From the NCBI GenBank assembly GCA_035578905.1, contig JAQJVL010002654.1:1-64000 (forward strand): a stretch of DNA of 64,000 nucleotides, written 5' to 3'. The notes under the pieces were generated by a model. That model did no database searches. It worked only from the letters and a program-made list of their open reading frames with translations, and was not told where the DNA came from. Each line of letters opens with the position of its first letter. Within the stretch, counting starts at the first letter, position 1. Source of the DNA: Stictocephala bisonia (taxonomy: Eukaryota > Arthropoda > Insecta > Hemiptera > Membracidae). Made by a program: the position numbers and the translations under genes. This document shows positions 31,634 to 44,353 of this stretch, piece after piece.

Positions 31634-32929
31634 ATGTCACAGTGCAGTTGTGTCTCGGACGCTGATGTGGAAAGACTTGTGCTTGTTTCTGGTAATAGAA
31701 AATGTTTCTGGTATGTGCATGTATCATAATATAGAATAGTCCTAAATTATTTACAATCTTTCTTTTTCTATAGTGTCACATTTTGTGTTGTGCCAGTTTT
31801 CAAGAGCTGCCAGATTGAGGTTGAGCCGCTGAACTCTCTTTGAAAGTGCCATTTTCAGACAAATCACTTTTCTTCTTAAAGGTAAGTGTAACAATATAAT
31901 TAGCATAGAATCATTTTGATTTGTGTCATTTATCTTGAAAGTTTAACAAAGGTTTTAGAATGCTGATTTTAAAAATGTCACATTCTAAATTGTGCCTCTT
32001 TTCGGTTTAAAATGTAATATTTATTGTATTCTACTACAGAATTACTTAGTTTAGTGACAGTTTTCTAGCTAAAGTATTTATTTACACTGTGACTTTATAC
32101 TTAAGGTTTTTATTCGAGTTATGCCACTTCTATAGAAGAAATTCTAACTTGTTTAGTGAAACACTAAGAATAAGAATAAGAACAACTTTATTGTCATAAT
32201 AAATACATTCTTTTACAACTAGCATAGCTAGTACAGAACATATGACATTGTCAAATTGCCTTAAAACTAAATTATTATGCTAAACAATAAATGTCTTTTA
32301 ATATTTTTATTCATTGTTAGATTTTTAAAACTATTTGTTGTTTTAGAGATGGGAAGCCGAGTATAACTTAATGAAATTGGAGAAGAAGAAGATAAAAGAT
32401 TAGGAATAAAATGTTTGAGAGAGCCATTTTAAGGACAACAAAGCAAAAATCTCAAGTGATAAAGGTTTGCTATGACATAAAATATTTGATTTCTTTGACA
32501 CTTTGAATCAAGAGACTTCTGGTCTCGCTACTACGTTAATTTATGCATGGCGCTAGTATTACTTTTATTGTCTGAATTATTTGATTTCAGATAATCAAGA
32601 TGAAGGACCTTCATCACAGACTTATACTGCATTGACACCACTTACCTCTTTCCTTGATTACCAAACATTCCCAAAGAGACACAAATAATCGAAGAAAAAA
32701 GCCGGACTTTGAAAACACAAGAAGAACCAGGAGAAGTGAAACAAGCAATTAAAGAAGATGTGAATAATGTAATGACTAATTTTATACCAGAACAAATGGA
32801 AAACAAAGTAATGGGTGTTAATGGAGAAGTAGATGTTCTGATAGAAGAGGTTAATTTTTATTGAGGAAAAAACAACAGCTCAGTAATTGTTACGACTTCA
32901 GACGTTATGATCAATGATCCTGATTTTGT

Positions 32930-33219
32930 ATTTGGAGATTTCCAATGCCTCAAGTGTTAAGGAAACTAACACAACGTTTCGACAGGTATAACAAACTCCT
33001 GTCATCTCCAGGTGTACTTACTAACTTAGCCTACATCTAAAACTATTTTTTTTTAACACATTCTAACTGAACGAAAGACAATTAGTCTTTCATTGAATTA
33101 GAGTAAGTTTTAGACGTAGTCTAAGTTAGTAAGTAAAAATAAAGACGACAGGACTTTGTTATACCTGTTGAAACGTTGTGTTTGGTTCCTAAATACTGAA
33201 GCATTGGAAATCTCCAAAT
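32930..33219. mobile_element. Foldback MITE, 290 bp
   Basis: ATTTGGAGATTTCCAATGC on the left pairs with GCATTGGAAATCTCCAAAT on the right. Further in, CAACGTTTCGACAGGTATAA pairs with TTATACCTGTTGAAACGTTG. The arms are about 110 bp. Inserted in the decayed ORF after a PDFVFGDF-like reading. Confidence 0.8.
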
Positions 33220-33376
33220 ATTATTATATATCATAAACAATCCAATGCTAACAAATAACTTTCAAACAACAACTGATTTTGTACTTCCATCTGAAGACAA
33301 AGACAGCAGCCTATCTATTTTGTGACAAAGAGTTTCATTAACTCAGTAACAGACAAGTATTTAATTAATGGACATA

Positions 33377-34550
33377 CAGAGCCGGTTTAAAGGGTAAGCA
33401 AAGTACTCGGCCGCGTAGGGCACCAGGAAATAGGGGTGTCTAATGCTCAGTTAAACTAGGAGGTTAAAAGTTGAGTGTTAATTAATTTTGCTACATTCAA
33501 ACTGTAGGAGTAAGGTGTAATGTTATGCCATAAAGTGGAGTCTTGTGAGCATGAGTTTACCAACACTATACGAGTTGCTGTTATTGCCAACCTGACACGA
33601 AACCTTACCATCGATACGATTAAAGACAGATCTGCTCCCTCCACTCATTGCTGAAATCGGCAGCTGCCATTAGTTCCCTCATGCACCGTGGAGTAACACA
33701 ACGCTAGTGATGTTCCTACTATAATATAAGCGTGACAAAATGTTGTATGTTACTGTTTATAACATTCCAGTAGAGTGGGCCAAAATTTAAAACATTTTTC
33801 TTTTTAAAATTGATGTTGCTATAACTCTTTTGCACATCAGAAGGGTATAAATTGTATATCTAATACTATCAATGATGTACCCTAACAGTTAACAACAAGA
33901 TTGTACACTTATCTCACCATCTTCAAATTTTCAAAAATCGTTAAAAATTTGACAAATAAAAATAGCTTTAACTAAAAAAATTTAAATAAGACTCTATGCT
34001 ATCGTAGCACATAAAATTAAAGAGCTTCAAAAATCGAAAATATTTGTGTTCAAAGTTTTTGCCACATCTGTTGGTTTTTAAATTGCGAACAAAACCCCCT
34101 TTTCACTTTGAAAATTTGGTTAGATAAACATTTTTTAACATCAAACTATGTCATGCTGTATTTATAATTAAATATCTCTAAATTATTACAGTTATTATTA
34201 TTTATTACGGTTTTCATCTGTATTTTAGTTGTTCTTTGTTTTAAAATTTTCATAAATATTGCCTTAATTTATGAGTAAATATTTTTAAATTTTTTGCAAG
34301 CTGAATTGTGAGTTGTATTTTTTATTAAAAAAAAATATAATTGAGCTTTAAGGTCTAAAAACATGAAATACATAAGTTGTTATCTCTAATAATTGAGTGT
34401 TTATTTAATCCTTAATTATTTGTATTTATTTTACTTGTACTTACAAGTATTTGTATCCAGAGAGAATGCCTCCAACATGTCAAGTTTTTTAAGGGGGGGG
34501 GGACACAATGTTGTTCGCTTACACTAGAAAAATGTCTACAACCGGCCCTG
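33377..34550. mobile_element. Non-autonomous hAT element, 1.17 kb, TSD TGGACATA
   Basis: Ends CAGAGCCGGTTTAAAG and ACAACCGGCCCTG, related inverted repeats. TGGACATA occurs directly before (33369-33376) and after (34551-34558). The insertion splits the codons for Asn-Gly-His of the decayed gene. The interior (33780-34340) resembles 40970-41540. Confidence 0.85.
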
Positions 34551-35130
34551 TGGACATACTCAAAACAAAGGAGACAGTGTCCATTCTGTAATTGAGAGGT
34601 AAGTAAAGCAATCCCTGAAATCTGGTCCATTTTTTGTTCCTGATCAGTATGTATCCCTAATAAGATCTGCAAAAAAATTTGGTAAACCCTACAAAGTACG
34701 TAAGTTTATCCAATGAGAGTTTTTATGACTTGAACTTTCGACTTATTTGGGAAACATTTTTAGCACTAACGAGGAGGAAAGTACCTTCACCTTCAGAGAT
34801 GTAGATGTCAAAATAATAAGAGACGAAAAAGAATATCCTGCGTAATTTTTTTACAAACTTTCCTGCAGCATAAATAATATGGACGAATTAATCTAGATGA
34901 TGTATTCAGCAAAAAGAGTAGATTAATTCAAGAAAATGTCCCCGGGAACCAAAAACAAGCAATTATCCGGCAGTAAATTGGGTCCTTACTGGAGTCAAAG
35001 ACAAGGAGTTAAAAACACTGTACAAGACAAAGTTATCTCTAACAGAAAATAAAAAGAAATTATCATTACAACTTCTTAAGAAAAGTGTGATTCCAAACTT
35101 GTATTCAAATTTTTATAATGACCTCTAAAA

Positions 35131-36399
35131 GGGAAATATTTTGATAAATGATAATTTACCTCATGTTTTATGTCAAATTAACATTACATCTAACTTATAC
35201 TAAGGACTAATACAAATTATTAAATTTATTGATTAAACATAAAGTATAACATTATGAACAGTCAGGCTGTATGTAGGTAGTTTTTAATGTTAATTTTAAA
35301 ACACTACTTTTGACAGTTACACTGTTTTCAGTAACACTGACAACGGTTTTTAAAAAAATATTTCATATACTTTCACTGTAAAGTATTCTTTTTAATTTAT
35401 GTATTTTTTACCTAAAACATTTATACTCTTGATAAAAAATAATTTTAAAAACATGTTGTTTTCTTTCAAAACCCACAAGTTAAACTTATTACTTTAAATT
35501 CCAACCCAAATAAAATAATCCAATTTTATCGAGTAAAACGTCACAATGAGAAATTTTTACAAAAATTAATTGTTATACAATTTAAATATTACAGGAAAGA
35601 ACTGTAATCAGTTAAATTATACTTAACATTATAGAAGGTGAGGGAGACAAAGGTAGTTGGACATTTGCCATCATTATGTGAAAATTACAAATCACGACGT
35701 TTCAATTTGGTAAAACCCAAACATTTTTAAAATTACCATCATTATAGAAGGTACAACATATAAAAGATAGTATAAATTTGTAAGGCTGTACGCTGGCATT
35801 GTTAATTGATATTATGTAAAAACTTTAAACTGCTCTTTAGCTATTTTTATTTATGACACTTTTCTTTTGTACACGTGATACCTATTCAAGATATTGTGCA
35901 TGTGGGACCTTTTATTGCTATAGTGAATACTTTGGAGTGGTCTGTATCAGCTATCACCAATGTCATTTGCTTTTCTCAAAAACCAACATACATAAAATAT
36001 TAGGCCAAATTCATAAAAATAATCATCTGATTGTTCTTGTAAAATTTGAGGGAAATCCTCCACTTCATATTTTTGATAATCCAAGTAAAACCTTGTAAAA
36101 TTTTGAAGTAAAGTCCTTGTTTTAGACGTAGAAGCAAATTGTTATTAGTAAAACTTACCCTATACTTTAAAAGAAAAGCATAGTCTATCCTAAACAAAAC
36201 TCAGTATGGTTAGACACATACAATGCACAATGTTCCTGCGTTCATTTGTTGTCAAGTTTTATTGAAAGTTTATTTATATAGCTTCTAAAGGATGATGGAA
36301 GTTTAAACTTAAGGGATATTCAATCCAGGTTACTTACACTTATTCGTGAACTTCACCATTTTGAAGGTAACATACAGTGACTTATAGGGAGATTTTTGG
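35131..36399. other. No gene recognised
   Basis: AT-rich. An 81-codon open frame at 35853 has a Cys/Tyr-rich composition but no known motif and no splice context. Confidence 0.35.
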
Positions 36400-36665
36400 G
36401 TGCAAGTGAAGAAGCCAGTTGAGTGCGCTGAAACTCTTTCGGACTTTCATCAAATGAAATATGTTAACGCTACCTTTCAATCAAAGGGTTATTCAAAAGC
36501 AACGTGGTTAAGTCAGTCTACAGTAACTAGGACAGTGAGTGAAGTAGTTGATATCATAAGTTCACAAGCAAATAAATGGATAACATTCCCAACTACCAAC
36601 AATAATAAAATGGAACCTAAACAGTTATGGCAAACAAAATACAGAACAACCTTGATTATTTGACC
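36400..36665 (+). pseudogene. Harbinger/PIF (HARBI1-like) transposase fragment
   Basis: An 87-codon open frame with NATFQSKGY, WLSQSTVTRTVSEVVDII, then ANKWITFPTTNN and KQLWQTKY. This matches the segment just before the catalytic DDE domain of HARBI1-like transposases (Gly-x-Phe-Q, the VSQSTVSRTV helix-turn-helix, and the WI-x-FP stretch). The sequence loses the frame where the first catalytic Asp (GVIDCTH-like) should appear, so the catalytic part is missing. Confidence 0.65.
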
Positions 36666-37229
36666 TAACTTTATCTGGCTCTCCAGTCATCCGGCATGAC
36701 AATCAGATGAAAATAATAGTATCTGGGTTCAGCCACAAGACGCAAACATCAAACACAAGTGTTTGAATTTTACATCTCGAATATTGCAGGCCATGTTCTT
36801 TTAAATTTTTGTGCAATACTGCTTGTCACTGCGTAACGTGCTCGACGATATGACAGTCTTTTTTTTATTATGGCAGCGTGAAAACACGTTCTTGTTCATT
36901 TAAAGCATGTGAGTTACTGTATATTCTTTTAGAAGCACTAACATTATAGTATAGCTTTTATCAAAATACTATTCAGTAACTTAATATATGATGTTAAAAT
37001 TTTAAATTAGTAAAACCGTTTTTTTTAAACTTATGTGTTACGAGAGACAAGATATCAACAATATGCAATCAGCTGCGTTTGTCTTGTCAAAATTTGCTAT
37101 GCTTCATGATTTGTGGTGCATGCAATTTTAGGCATTCTCTCTTGTTTGCCATCCGAGGCTTGTTAGAAAATCAAATTTTATTGTATTTTCAAAAGAAAAT
37201 ATTCACTTAATGTTCTATGGGTAGGACCT
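36666..37229. other. No gene recognised
   Basis: AT-rich spacer between the Harbinger fragment and the LINE remnant. Confidence 0.4.
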
Positions 37230-37830
37230 TCACCAGTTATGGAATTCTTAAATGGAGTAGAAGGATCCACTAGCCTAGTTGTTTTTTGAGGTGTTATGCT
37301 ATGGTGAGGGTCTTTATTTCTACTGGTAACATATTAGAGAGACAGGCCCTGTTAGAGGTTAGTCAATCTGTGTGAGGGTAGTACATAGTTCCTGGTTCTC
37401 CTTGTGCAAATGAATGTCACAGCCCCTTGTTAGACTTTTCCTGTGTGCATGCAGTACACTTTCAACGATGTAGAGTCCAATCCCTGTTATAACTTTGTGT
37501 CCTCTGAAGATTGGTCGACAGTTTTTTTCTGGATGTGAGTACTCTGCATGTTTTCCTTGGTTGAGCTACCCCACACTATCAGTCTGTATCTAAAATGGGA
37601 CTCAAACAGAAAAAAATATGCAGTTATTATCATTTCGAACTTCCTCATTACTGATGCACTTTATTCTCCTAAGGACATAGAGTGCCAAGCTTAGCTTTCC
37701 ACAAAGTTCATCCATTTGGGTTCTCTAGGAGAGGATGCTATCGAGCCAATTCCTTAATATTGTACTACCTCTTCTCTGATAATCTGGTGCTCATTATGAA
37801 TACCAAAATGTTTACACTTCTATCTTTTCA
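37230..37830 (-). pseudogene. LINE reverse transcriptase C-terminal remnant
   Basis: Read on the minus strand in shifting frames, one sees AYFFLFESHFRYRLIVWGSS, like the Y-x-x-LF-x-SHL-x-YG-x-x-x-WG block downstream of the RT palm in jockey/CR1 LINEs, then an FRRTQS/KKTVDQSS-like RIIxGxxxRDSC region. Multiple stops and shifts. Base composition is less AT-rich than its flanks. Confidence 0.4.
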
Positions 37831-39282
37831 TTTAAATAAAAACATTACGCTTCTACCTTATACCTTTTGACTTAACATCTTATGTACTCCAAAATATTTA
37901 AACTCTAACACTAAGATGTGATATACACAGATACAATACCAGAAACAAAACCAATGTTGCAATAGACCATTGTAGGCTAACAAAATCGCAAACAGTCATA
38001 TCATAACATCTCAAAAAGTCTTTAACAAAATTAAACATTTAGCGGACAAATATCCAACCAAAACATTCTAAAACAAATTGTATGACTGGCTTCTAAAAAC
38101 CCCGTTTTACAACCTATCAGAATTTTTGAATTATAAGAATATTAATTTCTAGTTTGTTAGAAGTGTAAATATAAATACTAATATAGTACAATATTATTTA
38201 TTATCATGCTAGGTGCCATAACAGTTGTATTGATGATCTATTACTTTTTTTATTTTATTGACTCTGGAGAGTGTTTGGATTTAATATATTAAGATCATAT
38301 TAGCTTAAAAGCAGACTATGAAATATTGTCTGTTTTTGCATATTCTTTGTCAAGTCTATTTTGCCTTATATTTTGTTAGTTTAATATCTGACCATGTCAT
38401 CTAGACATTAACCTGACTTTGTCAGTGCTATTATGTAAAAAGACAACATATTTTATTTTATTTATTTTTACTTTCAAGGATGTCCTTCACTTTTATGAAT
38501 ATGATCGAATGTTTTCACTCAGTTTTAAAATATTCACTGTAAAAAGTTTTACTAATAATAAATATTCTGCATTGTTAAAAAAAACTATCAATATTTTATA
38601 AATAGCAATGGTAACAAAAACAAACAATAATCCTAAAACACTCAAGCGCCTCACTATTACATACTAAATCATGAGCACACCAGCCGAGTATAATTGTCAG
38701 GTAAGCAATGTAAGTTGAAGAATGTCTTAGACAGTCATAACTATCTGTCAGTGTATATACAAAGGTAAATTTTTGCGTGTTCACTCTTTCTTTATCTGGA
38801 GGCACATGAAATCCAAATTAGGATCAAGATTGTTTTATAACATTGCCCATTTAATTACATTGAAATAGGCTTTGTCAAACTATATATATATATATATTAT
38901 GAAGCTAATAATAATAGATATTATAGTCTTAAAAACTAACGTTAGCTTTTAATTTTAATTACCAATGTTGCAAAATTATTAAAAAGAAGTTTACTGAGCA
39001 GACTTGACTCATACCATCTATTAAACAATACGCACAATTAATTGGATATGAAATTTGTTGACTGATTTTGTAAATCTGTGATGAAGAATATAAGGTTGAT
39101 TTTTGCCCCTAGTTTCCTAGCAATGCATAATTATTTGTCTGGTGATAAAGTATGGGGGTTTGTTTTGGTGACAATAGTATTTTATAGATATACAAGTTTA
39201 CAACAATACAGATCTTGTGTTCCACGGGCAAGTTCCAGAGTCCAAGCAGTTTTCATTTATCTTTAACAGTCTTCTCCCGTGA
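37831..39282. other. No gene recognised
   Basis: AT-rich; short TA microsatellite at about 38880-38900. Confidence 0.4.
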
Positions 39283-39535
39283 ATAATTTTGCCTATTTAT
39301 TTATTTATTTATTCATAAGACGCAGATCGTCAAGATATGGGAGAATATGGATTTTGATTGAGTGTGATGAGTGTATATGAGCAAATGTAGTCGTTGTTAC
39401 AAACTAAGGCCGACTATTCCTTAGAAAGTGTCATTAATTAATAGCCCAATGACAAATTAACAGCCGGTGGTTATCAGCTGATCCTTCTCAAAATGTATTG
39501 ACTCTGATGTTCCATTCGATCCCCGACCTTCTACC
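39283..39535 (-). repeat. SINE copy, reverse orientation
   Basis: Reverse complement of the family at 10845-11115. (TTTA)n tail complement at 39290-39315, TCGTCAAGATATGGGAGAATA, CTAAGGCCGACTATTCCTTA, and a B-box-like GGGATCGAATGGAAC near its 5' end (on the minus strand). Confidence 0.7.
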
Positions 39536-40031
39536 TGGTGTTGACTTTGGAACTACTTGTAACTCCGTCGACTATCAGTAGACCATTTGTCATCTGTCTT
39601 TCCATCCACAAACCATTGTGTGATTTGAACATCCATGGTAGTGACTCTCTCTTCCCAGCTTGCCCACCAGGTAGTGCATTTATCATTAGTGAAGCCTGTG
39701 TTTTTAAGTGGAAAGTTACCTCACTTGAAAAAAATGTCATGCTAAAATGTATTTAAAAATTTTAACATAAGATAATATTACTAGTATTGTTATAGGAGCC
39801 TCATAGGAATAGATTTTTTCCTTACTGCTTTTGGTTGATTTAAAGAAAATATTTCAATAGAACTGTAGTTATTTGAATTTAGAAAAGAAATCAAGGAATA
39901 AACTATAAAGTAACATCTGATCTCAGGGGCACTAGACAAAATTGTTTTCTTAAAAAAAAGGTACAGTTAAAAAGAAAGTTAAAATCTTTATTCCAATTTG
40001 ACATTGGTCTTATTGAGAGCCAAATCCAATT

Positions 40032-40642
40032 TGGTGGCAGGTGTAGCAGACACTTAAGAAGATCAGTAGTGTACTAGTCGGTGGCAGGTGTAGCAGACAG
40101 TTAAGAAGATCAGTAGTGTACTAGTCGGTGGCAGGTGTAGCAGACACTTAAGAAGATCAGTAGTGTACTAGTCGGTGGCAGGTGTAGCAGACACTTAAGA
40201 AGATCAGTAGTGTACTAGTCGGTGGCAGGTGTAGCAGACACTTAAGAAGATCAGTAGTGTACTAGTCGGTGGCAGGTGTAGCAGACACTTAAGAAGATCA
40301 GTAGTGTACTAGTCGGTGGCAGGTGTAGCAGACACTTAAGAAGATCAGTAGTGTACTAGTCGGTGGCAGGTGTAGCAGACAGTTAAGAAGATCAGTAGTG
40401 TACTAGTCGGTGGCAGGTGTAGCAGACACTTAAGAAGATCAGTAGTGTACTAGTCGGTGGCAGGTGTAGCAGACACTTAAGAAGATCAGTAGTGTACTAG
40501 TCGGTGGCAGGTGTAGCAGACAGTTAAGAAGATCAGTAGTGTACTAGTCGGTGGCAGGTGTAGCAGACACTTAAGAAGATCAGTTGTGTACTAGTCGGTG
40601 GCAGGTGTAGCAGACACTTAAGAAGATCAGTAGTGTACTAGT
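40032..40642. repeat. Minisatellite, 47-bp unit, 13 copies
   Basis: Unit GGTGGCAGGTGTAGCAGACA, CTTAAGAAGATCAG, TAGTGTACTAGTC. Copies are almost identical; the main variant is ACACTTAAG versus ACAGTTAAG, in an irregular order. Very recent expansion or active homogenisation. No ORF. Confidence 0.95.
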
Positions 40643-40969
40643 TGCTTTTTTAAAGTTAGCTGTTGTTTTATGCATACATAGTCGTTCAGATTATGGGTAC
40701 ACTATCTCCTGTAGTTGAACTGTTTAAAATAGAATGATGCAATAAACTGTGAACCTAATAAGTTTTGTATGGTAAATGTCCCAAAATTGTTTTTGTCGCA
40801 TTTAAAATATAAGATGCGCCTGAAAGTTAGGGTTGCAGGTTTGAATCTTAAAATTTTAAGAAGCAACATAGGTTGAGTTACACTTCATTTTAAAGGTCTT
40901 TAAAATCTTATCATTATGATGTAACAATTTTCAAATTATTCATATCTATAGGGGCTAAGAATAGCCCAA

Positions 40970-42000
40970 ACTGCAAACATTTGTTGTTTTTAACTCTTCT
41001 GTACATCACTAAGATATAACAGTTTTATCCAATACTACCAATAACAATAAGATTAGAAACTTATGTCCCTATTTACAAAATTTCAAAAATTGTAAAATTT
41101 TTAAATAACAAATAGCTCTAAATAAAGATTTTTAAATGGTACCTTATGCCATATGGCACATCATATTAAATGTATTTAAAAAGCAAACATTCTTTTTTTT
41201 AATGTTTCCATATATCTGTTGGTTTATAAATTGCGGATGAAAAACCATTTTTTAATATCAAATTAAAGGGCTCTAAAAATGAAAACATTTTTCTATTTAA
41301 AGTTTTGCAATTATTTATTATGGTTTTCAAATGGCTAACGAAAAACTAATTTTTTATGTTTCTTTAGTTTTTTATCGACCATTTGGAATCTGTAATGAAT
41401 AATCGCAAAACTTTAAAAACAAAAAAATTTTATTTAGATACCTTTAATTTGATATACAGCATGTCAAAGTTTTATGTTACAAAATGTTAACCTCATTTTC
41501 ATTGTAAAAAAAGGATTTTCGTTTGCAATTTAATAAATTGTTCCAAAGAATTTGCACAAACTTTCCTCCATATTAAACACTTTGAAAATTACCAGTTTAG
41601 TTCTCAAATATGTTTTTTGGTCGTAACTCAAAAACTAGTCATGTTAGAAACATGCTGGTTTTACTAAAATATTTAAAATTGTAATTCACATCTTTTCTGA
41701 AAATTTAATCAAAAACGTTAGAGCCATTTTGTATGCTTTTTGCCTATAAAAATTTTAAAAAAGTGAAAAATAGTTTGGAGATATTGGCTAAATACATCTC
41801 CATACCAAATTTTATAAAAATAGATCCATCCGTTTGGTCTCCAGCAAACTGCACATACATACTGACTGACACTATAATCTTTTTTCTCGAAAAAAAACAA
41901 ATTTTTTGGGTTCAGGTTACCCTAAAATGGATTTTAAACCAACCTGTAAAAAAATTGTTGCACAATCACAATACTCTATACTAACGCATAGGGGAGAAAG
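40970..42000 (+). repeat. Dispersed repeat with 3' hairpin, copy 1
   Basis: Shares AAATACATCTCCATACCAAA, then a GATCCATCCGTTTGGTC-like block, and the end ...CGCATAGGGGAGAAAGT with copies at 45620-46105 and 55340-55895. Its left part resembles the inside of the hAT at 33780-34340. No coding. Probably a non-autonomous transposon; family not identified. Confidence 0.6.
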
Positions 42001-42344
42001 TAAAAACCAACCGAGATATGACAAAACTCTAAATACAAAAATTGTTTGATTTTTAACCTTTGCCATTCTACATGGTATAGGGACCCATTTAAAAATGTTT
42101 TAGTAGGGCTGCTATTTTTATTTTTCATAATTTTAGCGATTTTTTACATTTTGAAGATGGGGACATAACTTTAAAAAAAATTTATTAACCTTCTGAATGT
42201 TTGAATCCCGAAAAAAACGTGTATTGGAATAGGTTAAGAGAGGTATTGTGTTATCAAGTATGAATCACTTCCCAAAATACTAAAAAGGCAATTAACTCTA
42301 ACGTAACAAATACACACTCCATTTTATATTTACAATAAGTATAC
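42001..42344. other. No gene recognised
   Basis: AT-rich spacer between the repeat copy and the 3' end of the Gly/Tyr-rich gene. Confidence 0.4.
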
Positions 42345-42350
42345 TTTATT
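42345..42350 (-). promoter_or_regulatory. Polyadenylation signal AATAAA
   Basis: AATAAA on the minus strand, about 145 bases after the stop codon of the Gly/Tyr-rich gene. Confidence 0.5.
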
Positions 42351-42492
42351 TAAATATCAATCAATATTTACAATACTGTATTCCAAGCGCGATGGATCGT
42401 TACGGGTATTGTTTTGTTAGTTGGTATTTTGATTAGTTCACTGTGTAATGCTGGATTTGACCGTTGCGTTGCCAGTAGAGATGAAGGAGAGA

Positions 42493-42563
42493 TCAGTAGA
42501 GGGGGTAACCTGAGAAGTAGCCTCCATACCCGCCGAAACCGTTGTAACCTGGGTAGCCGAAAC
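42493..42563 (-). CDS. Gly/Tyr-rich secreted protein, last exon
   Basis: After ttgtccag the frame reads (G)FGYPGYNGFGGYGG, then YFSGYPLY and TGA at 42495-42493. The entry phase fits the single-base overhang of the donor at 44354 (Q-G junction). A 3' UTR of about 150 bases with AATAAA follows. Confidence 0.72.
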
Positions 42564-42889
42564 CTGGACAAGTTAGCAATTATTAAGAAATGCACTACTT
42601 TGGTTCTTTTTACGCCAGTGGCTTTTTACTTTACTTTTACTACTAACGTCAACCTTAAACACCTGTAGAGGAGATGTCCTCACGTATGGAAGTTACTGAA
42701 CTTATATTAAAAAAGAGATTTAATTTGAAAACTCTGATAACTTATGTAACTTCAGAAGTAGGTTTTAGTTCAAATTACTTAAGCAACCTTTAAGTCAAAG
42801 ACATAATACAAATACTGTAGTTATAAAAAACACCCTAAGGGCAGCTTATATAAAAAAAAAATTTCCACAATTGGTCTGAATTATATGAA

Positions 42890-44180
42890 TAACACTAATT
42901 TTACAATAATATATTATGAAATAGCTACAATATTATATGAATAAACAGACTTATCCATGAAAGGTTAAGGCCAATGACAACCACTGAGCAGGTGTCAAGA
43001 CGACCGAGAATAACTAGTGCAATATTATATAAATAAAAGGACTTATCCATGAAAAGTCCATGGCAATGACAACCACTGAGCAGGTTTCAAGACAGTCAGA
43101 GATTAACGAGTGCAATATTTAAAAAAGAAACATACATATCCATGAAAAGTTCAAGGCAATGAAAACTACTGAGCAGGTGTCAAGACAGTCAGAGAATAAC
43201 AAGTTCAATATTATAAAAATAAACAGACTTATCCATGAAAAGTTCAAGGCAATTAAAACTACTGAGCATGTGTCAAGACAGTCAGAGAATAACAAGTGCA
43301 ATAATATAAAAATAAACAGACTTATCCATGAAAAGTTCAAGGCAATTAAAACTACTGAGCATGTGTCAAGACAGTCAGAGAATAACAAGTGCAATAATAT
43401 AAAAATAAACAGACTTATCCATGAAAAGTTCAAGGCAATTAAAACTACTGAGCATGTGTCAAGACAGTCAGAGAATAACGAGTGCAATAATATAAAAATA
43501 AACAGACTTATCCATGAAAAGTTCAAGGCAATTAAAACTACTGAGCATGTGTCAAGACAGTCAGAGAATAACGAGTGCAATATTATAAAAATAAACAGAC
43601 TTATCCATGAAAAGTTCAAGGCTATGAAAACTACTGAGCAGGTGTCAAGACAGTCAGAGAATAACGAGTGCAATATTATAAAAATAAACAGACTTATCCA
43701 TGAAAAGTTCAAGCCATTGAAAACCACTGAGCATGTGTCAAGACAGTCAGAGAATAACAAGTGCAATATTATAAAAATAAACAGACTTATCCATGAAAAG
43801 TTCAAGGCAATTAAAACTACTGAGCATGTGTCAAGACAGTCAGAGAATAACAAGTGCAATAATATAAAAATAAACAGACTTATCCATGAAAAGTTCAAGG
43901 CAATTAAAACTACTGAGCATGTGTCAAGACAGTCAGAGAATAACAAGTGCAATAATATAAAAATAAACAGACTTATCCATGAAAAGTTCAAGGCAATTAA
44001 AACTACTGAGCATGTGTCAAGACAGTCAGAGAATAACTAGTGCAGACTTATCCATGAAAAGTTCAAGGCAATTAAAACTACTGAGCATGTGTCAAGACAG
44101 TCAGAGAATAACGAGTGCAATATTATAAAAATAAACAGACTTATTCATGAAAAGTTCAAGGCAATTAAAACTTCAACAGT
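42890..44180. repeat. Intronic minisatellite, 93-bp unit, about 13 copies
   Basis: Unit contains CTTATCCATGAAAAGTTCAA, GGCAATTAAAACTACTGAGC and GTGTCAAGACAGTCAGAGAA. The first two or three copies are more diverged; one copy near 44040 lacks about 20 bases. As 93 is a multiple of three, reading frames stay open along the array: 293 codons on + (43159-44040) and 290 codons on - (43991-43119). It lies in the intron of the Gly/Tyr-rich gene. Confidence 0.93.
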
Positions 44181-44353
44181 TTTAAAAAGTAGCAGGTTAA
44201 GACAGTCTAAGATTAAAGCGCTCAACATAACCAATAATCTAAACTCTTTGCCTCAAATTAGCTGGGTCCCCATACCTGTAATTATTATGAACTAATCAAA
44301 ATGATCCATAATGTTCGCTAAATATTTGATCAATAACCTGTTGATGTACGTAC

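Larger units (their letters stand above)
31634..35130 (+). pseudogene. Decayed multi-exon transposon-like gene, interrupted by a MITE and a hAT
   Basis: Exon-like blocks keep splice signals. tttgatttcag|AT at about 32590 opens DNQDEGPSSQTYTALTPL; a possible first exon has MSQCSCVSDADVERLVLVS followed by gtaata; 32350-32460 has LNEIGEEEDKRLGIKCLREP. After the MITE (32930-33219) and hAT (33377-34550) the coding resumes as NGHTQNKGDSVHSVIER, then SGPFFVPDQYVSLIRSAKK and STNEEESTFTFRDVDVKI. Such GH(T/S)-x-x-E/K-x-D-S-x-H-S-x-I-E text is typical of the C-terminal half of an uncharacterised, abundant insect transposon-associated protein family. Several stops and frame breaks show it is dead. Confidence 0.5.

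Noticed and set aside
39538..39756. Overlapping 72- and 69-codon frames on both strands
   Set aside because: Adjacent to the SINE copy; no motif and no codon bias to favour either strand.
40032..40642. CRISPR-like regular repeats
   Set aside because: The repeats are contiguous without variable spacers, and the DNA is eukaryotic.
41718..41984. Open frames on both strands with KIDPSVWSP
   Set aside because: Part of the dispersed hairpin-ended repeat; the frames are not kept in the other copies.
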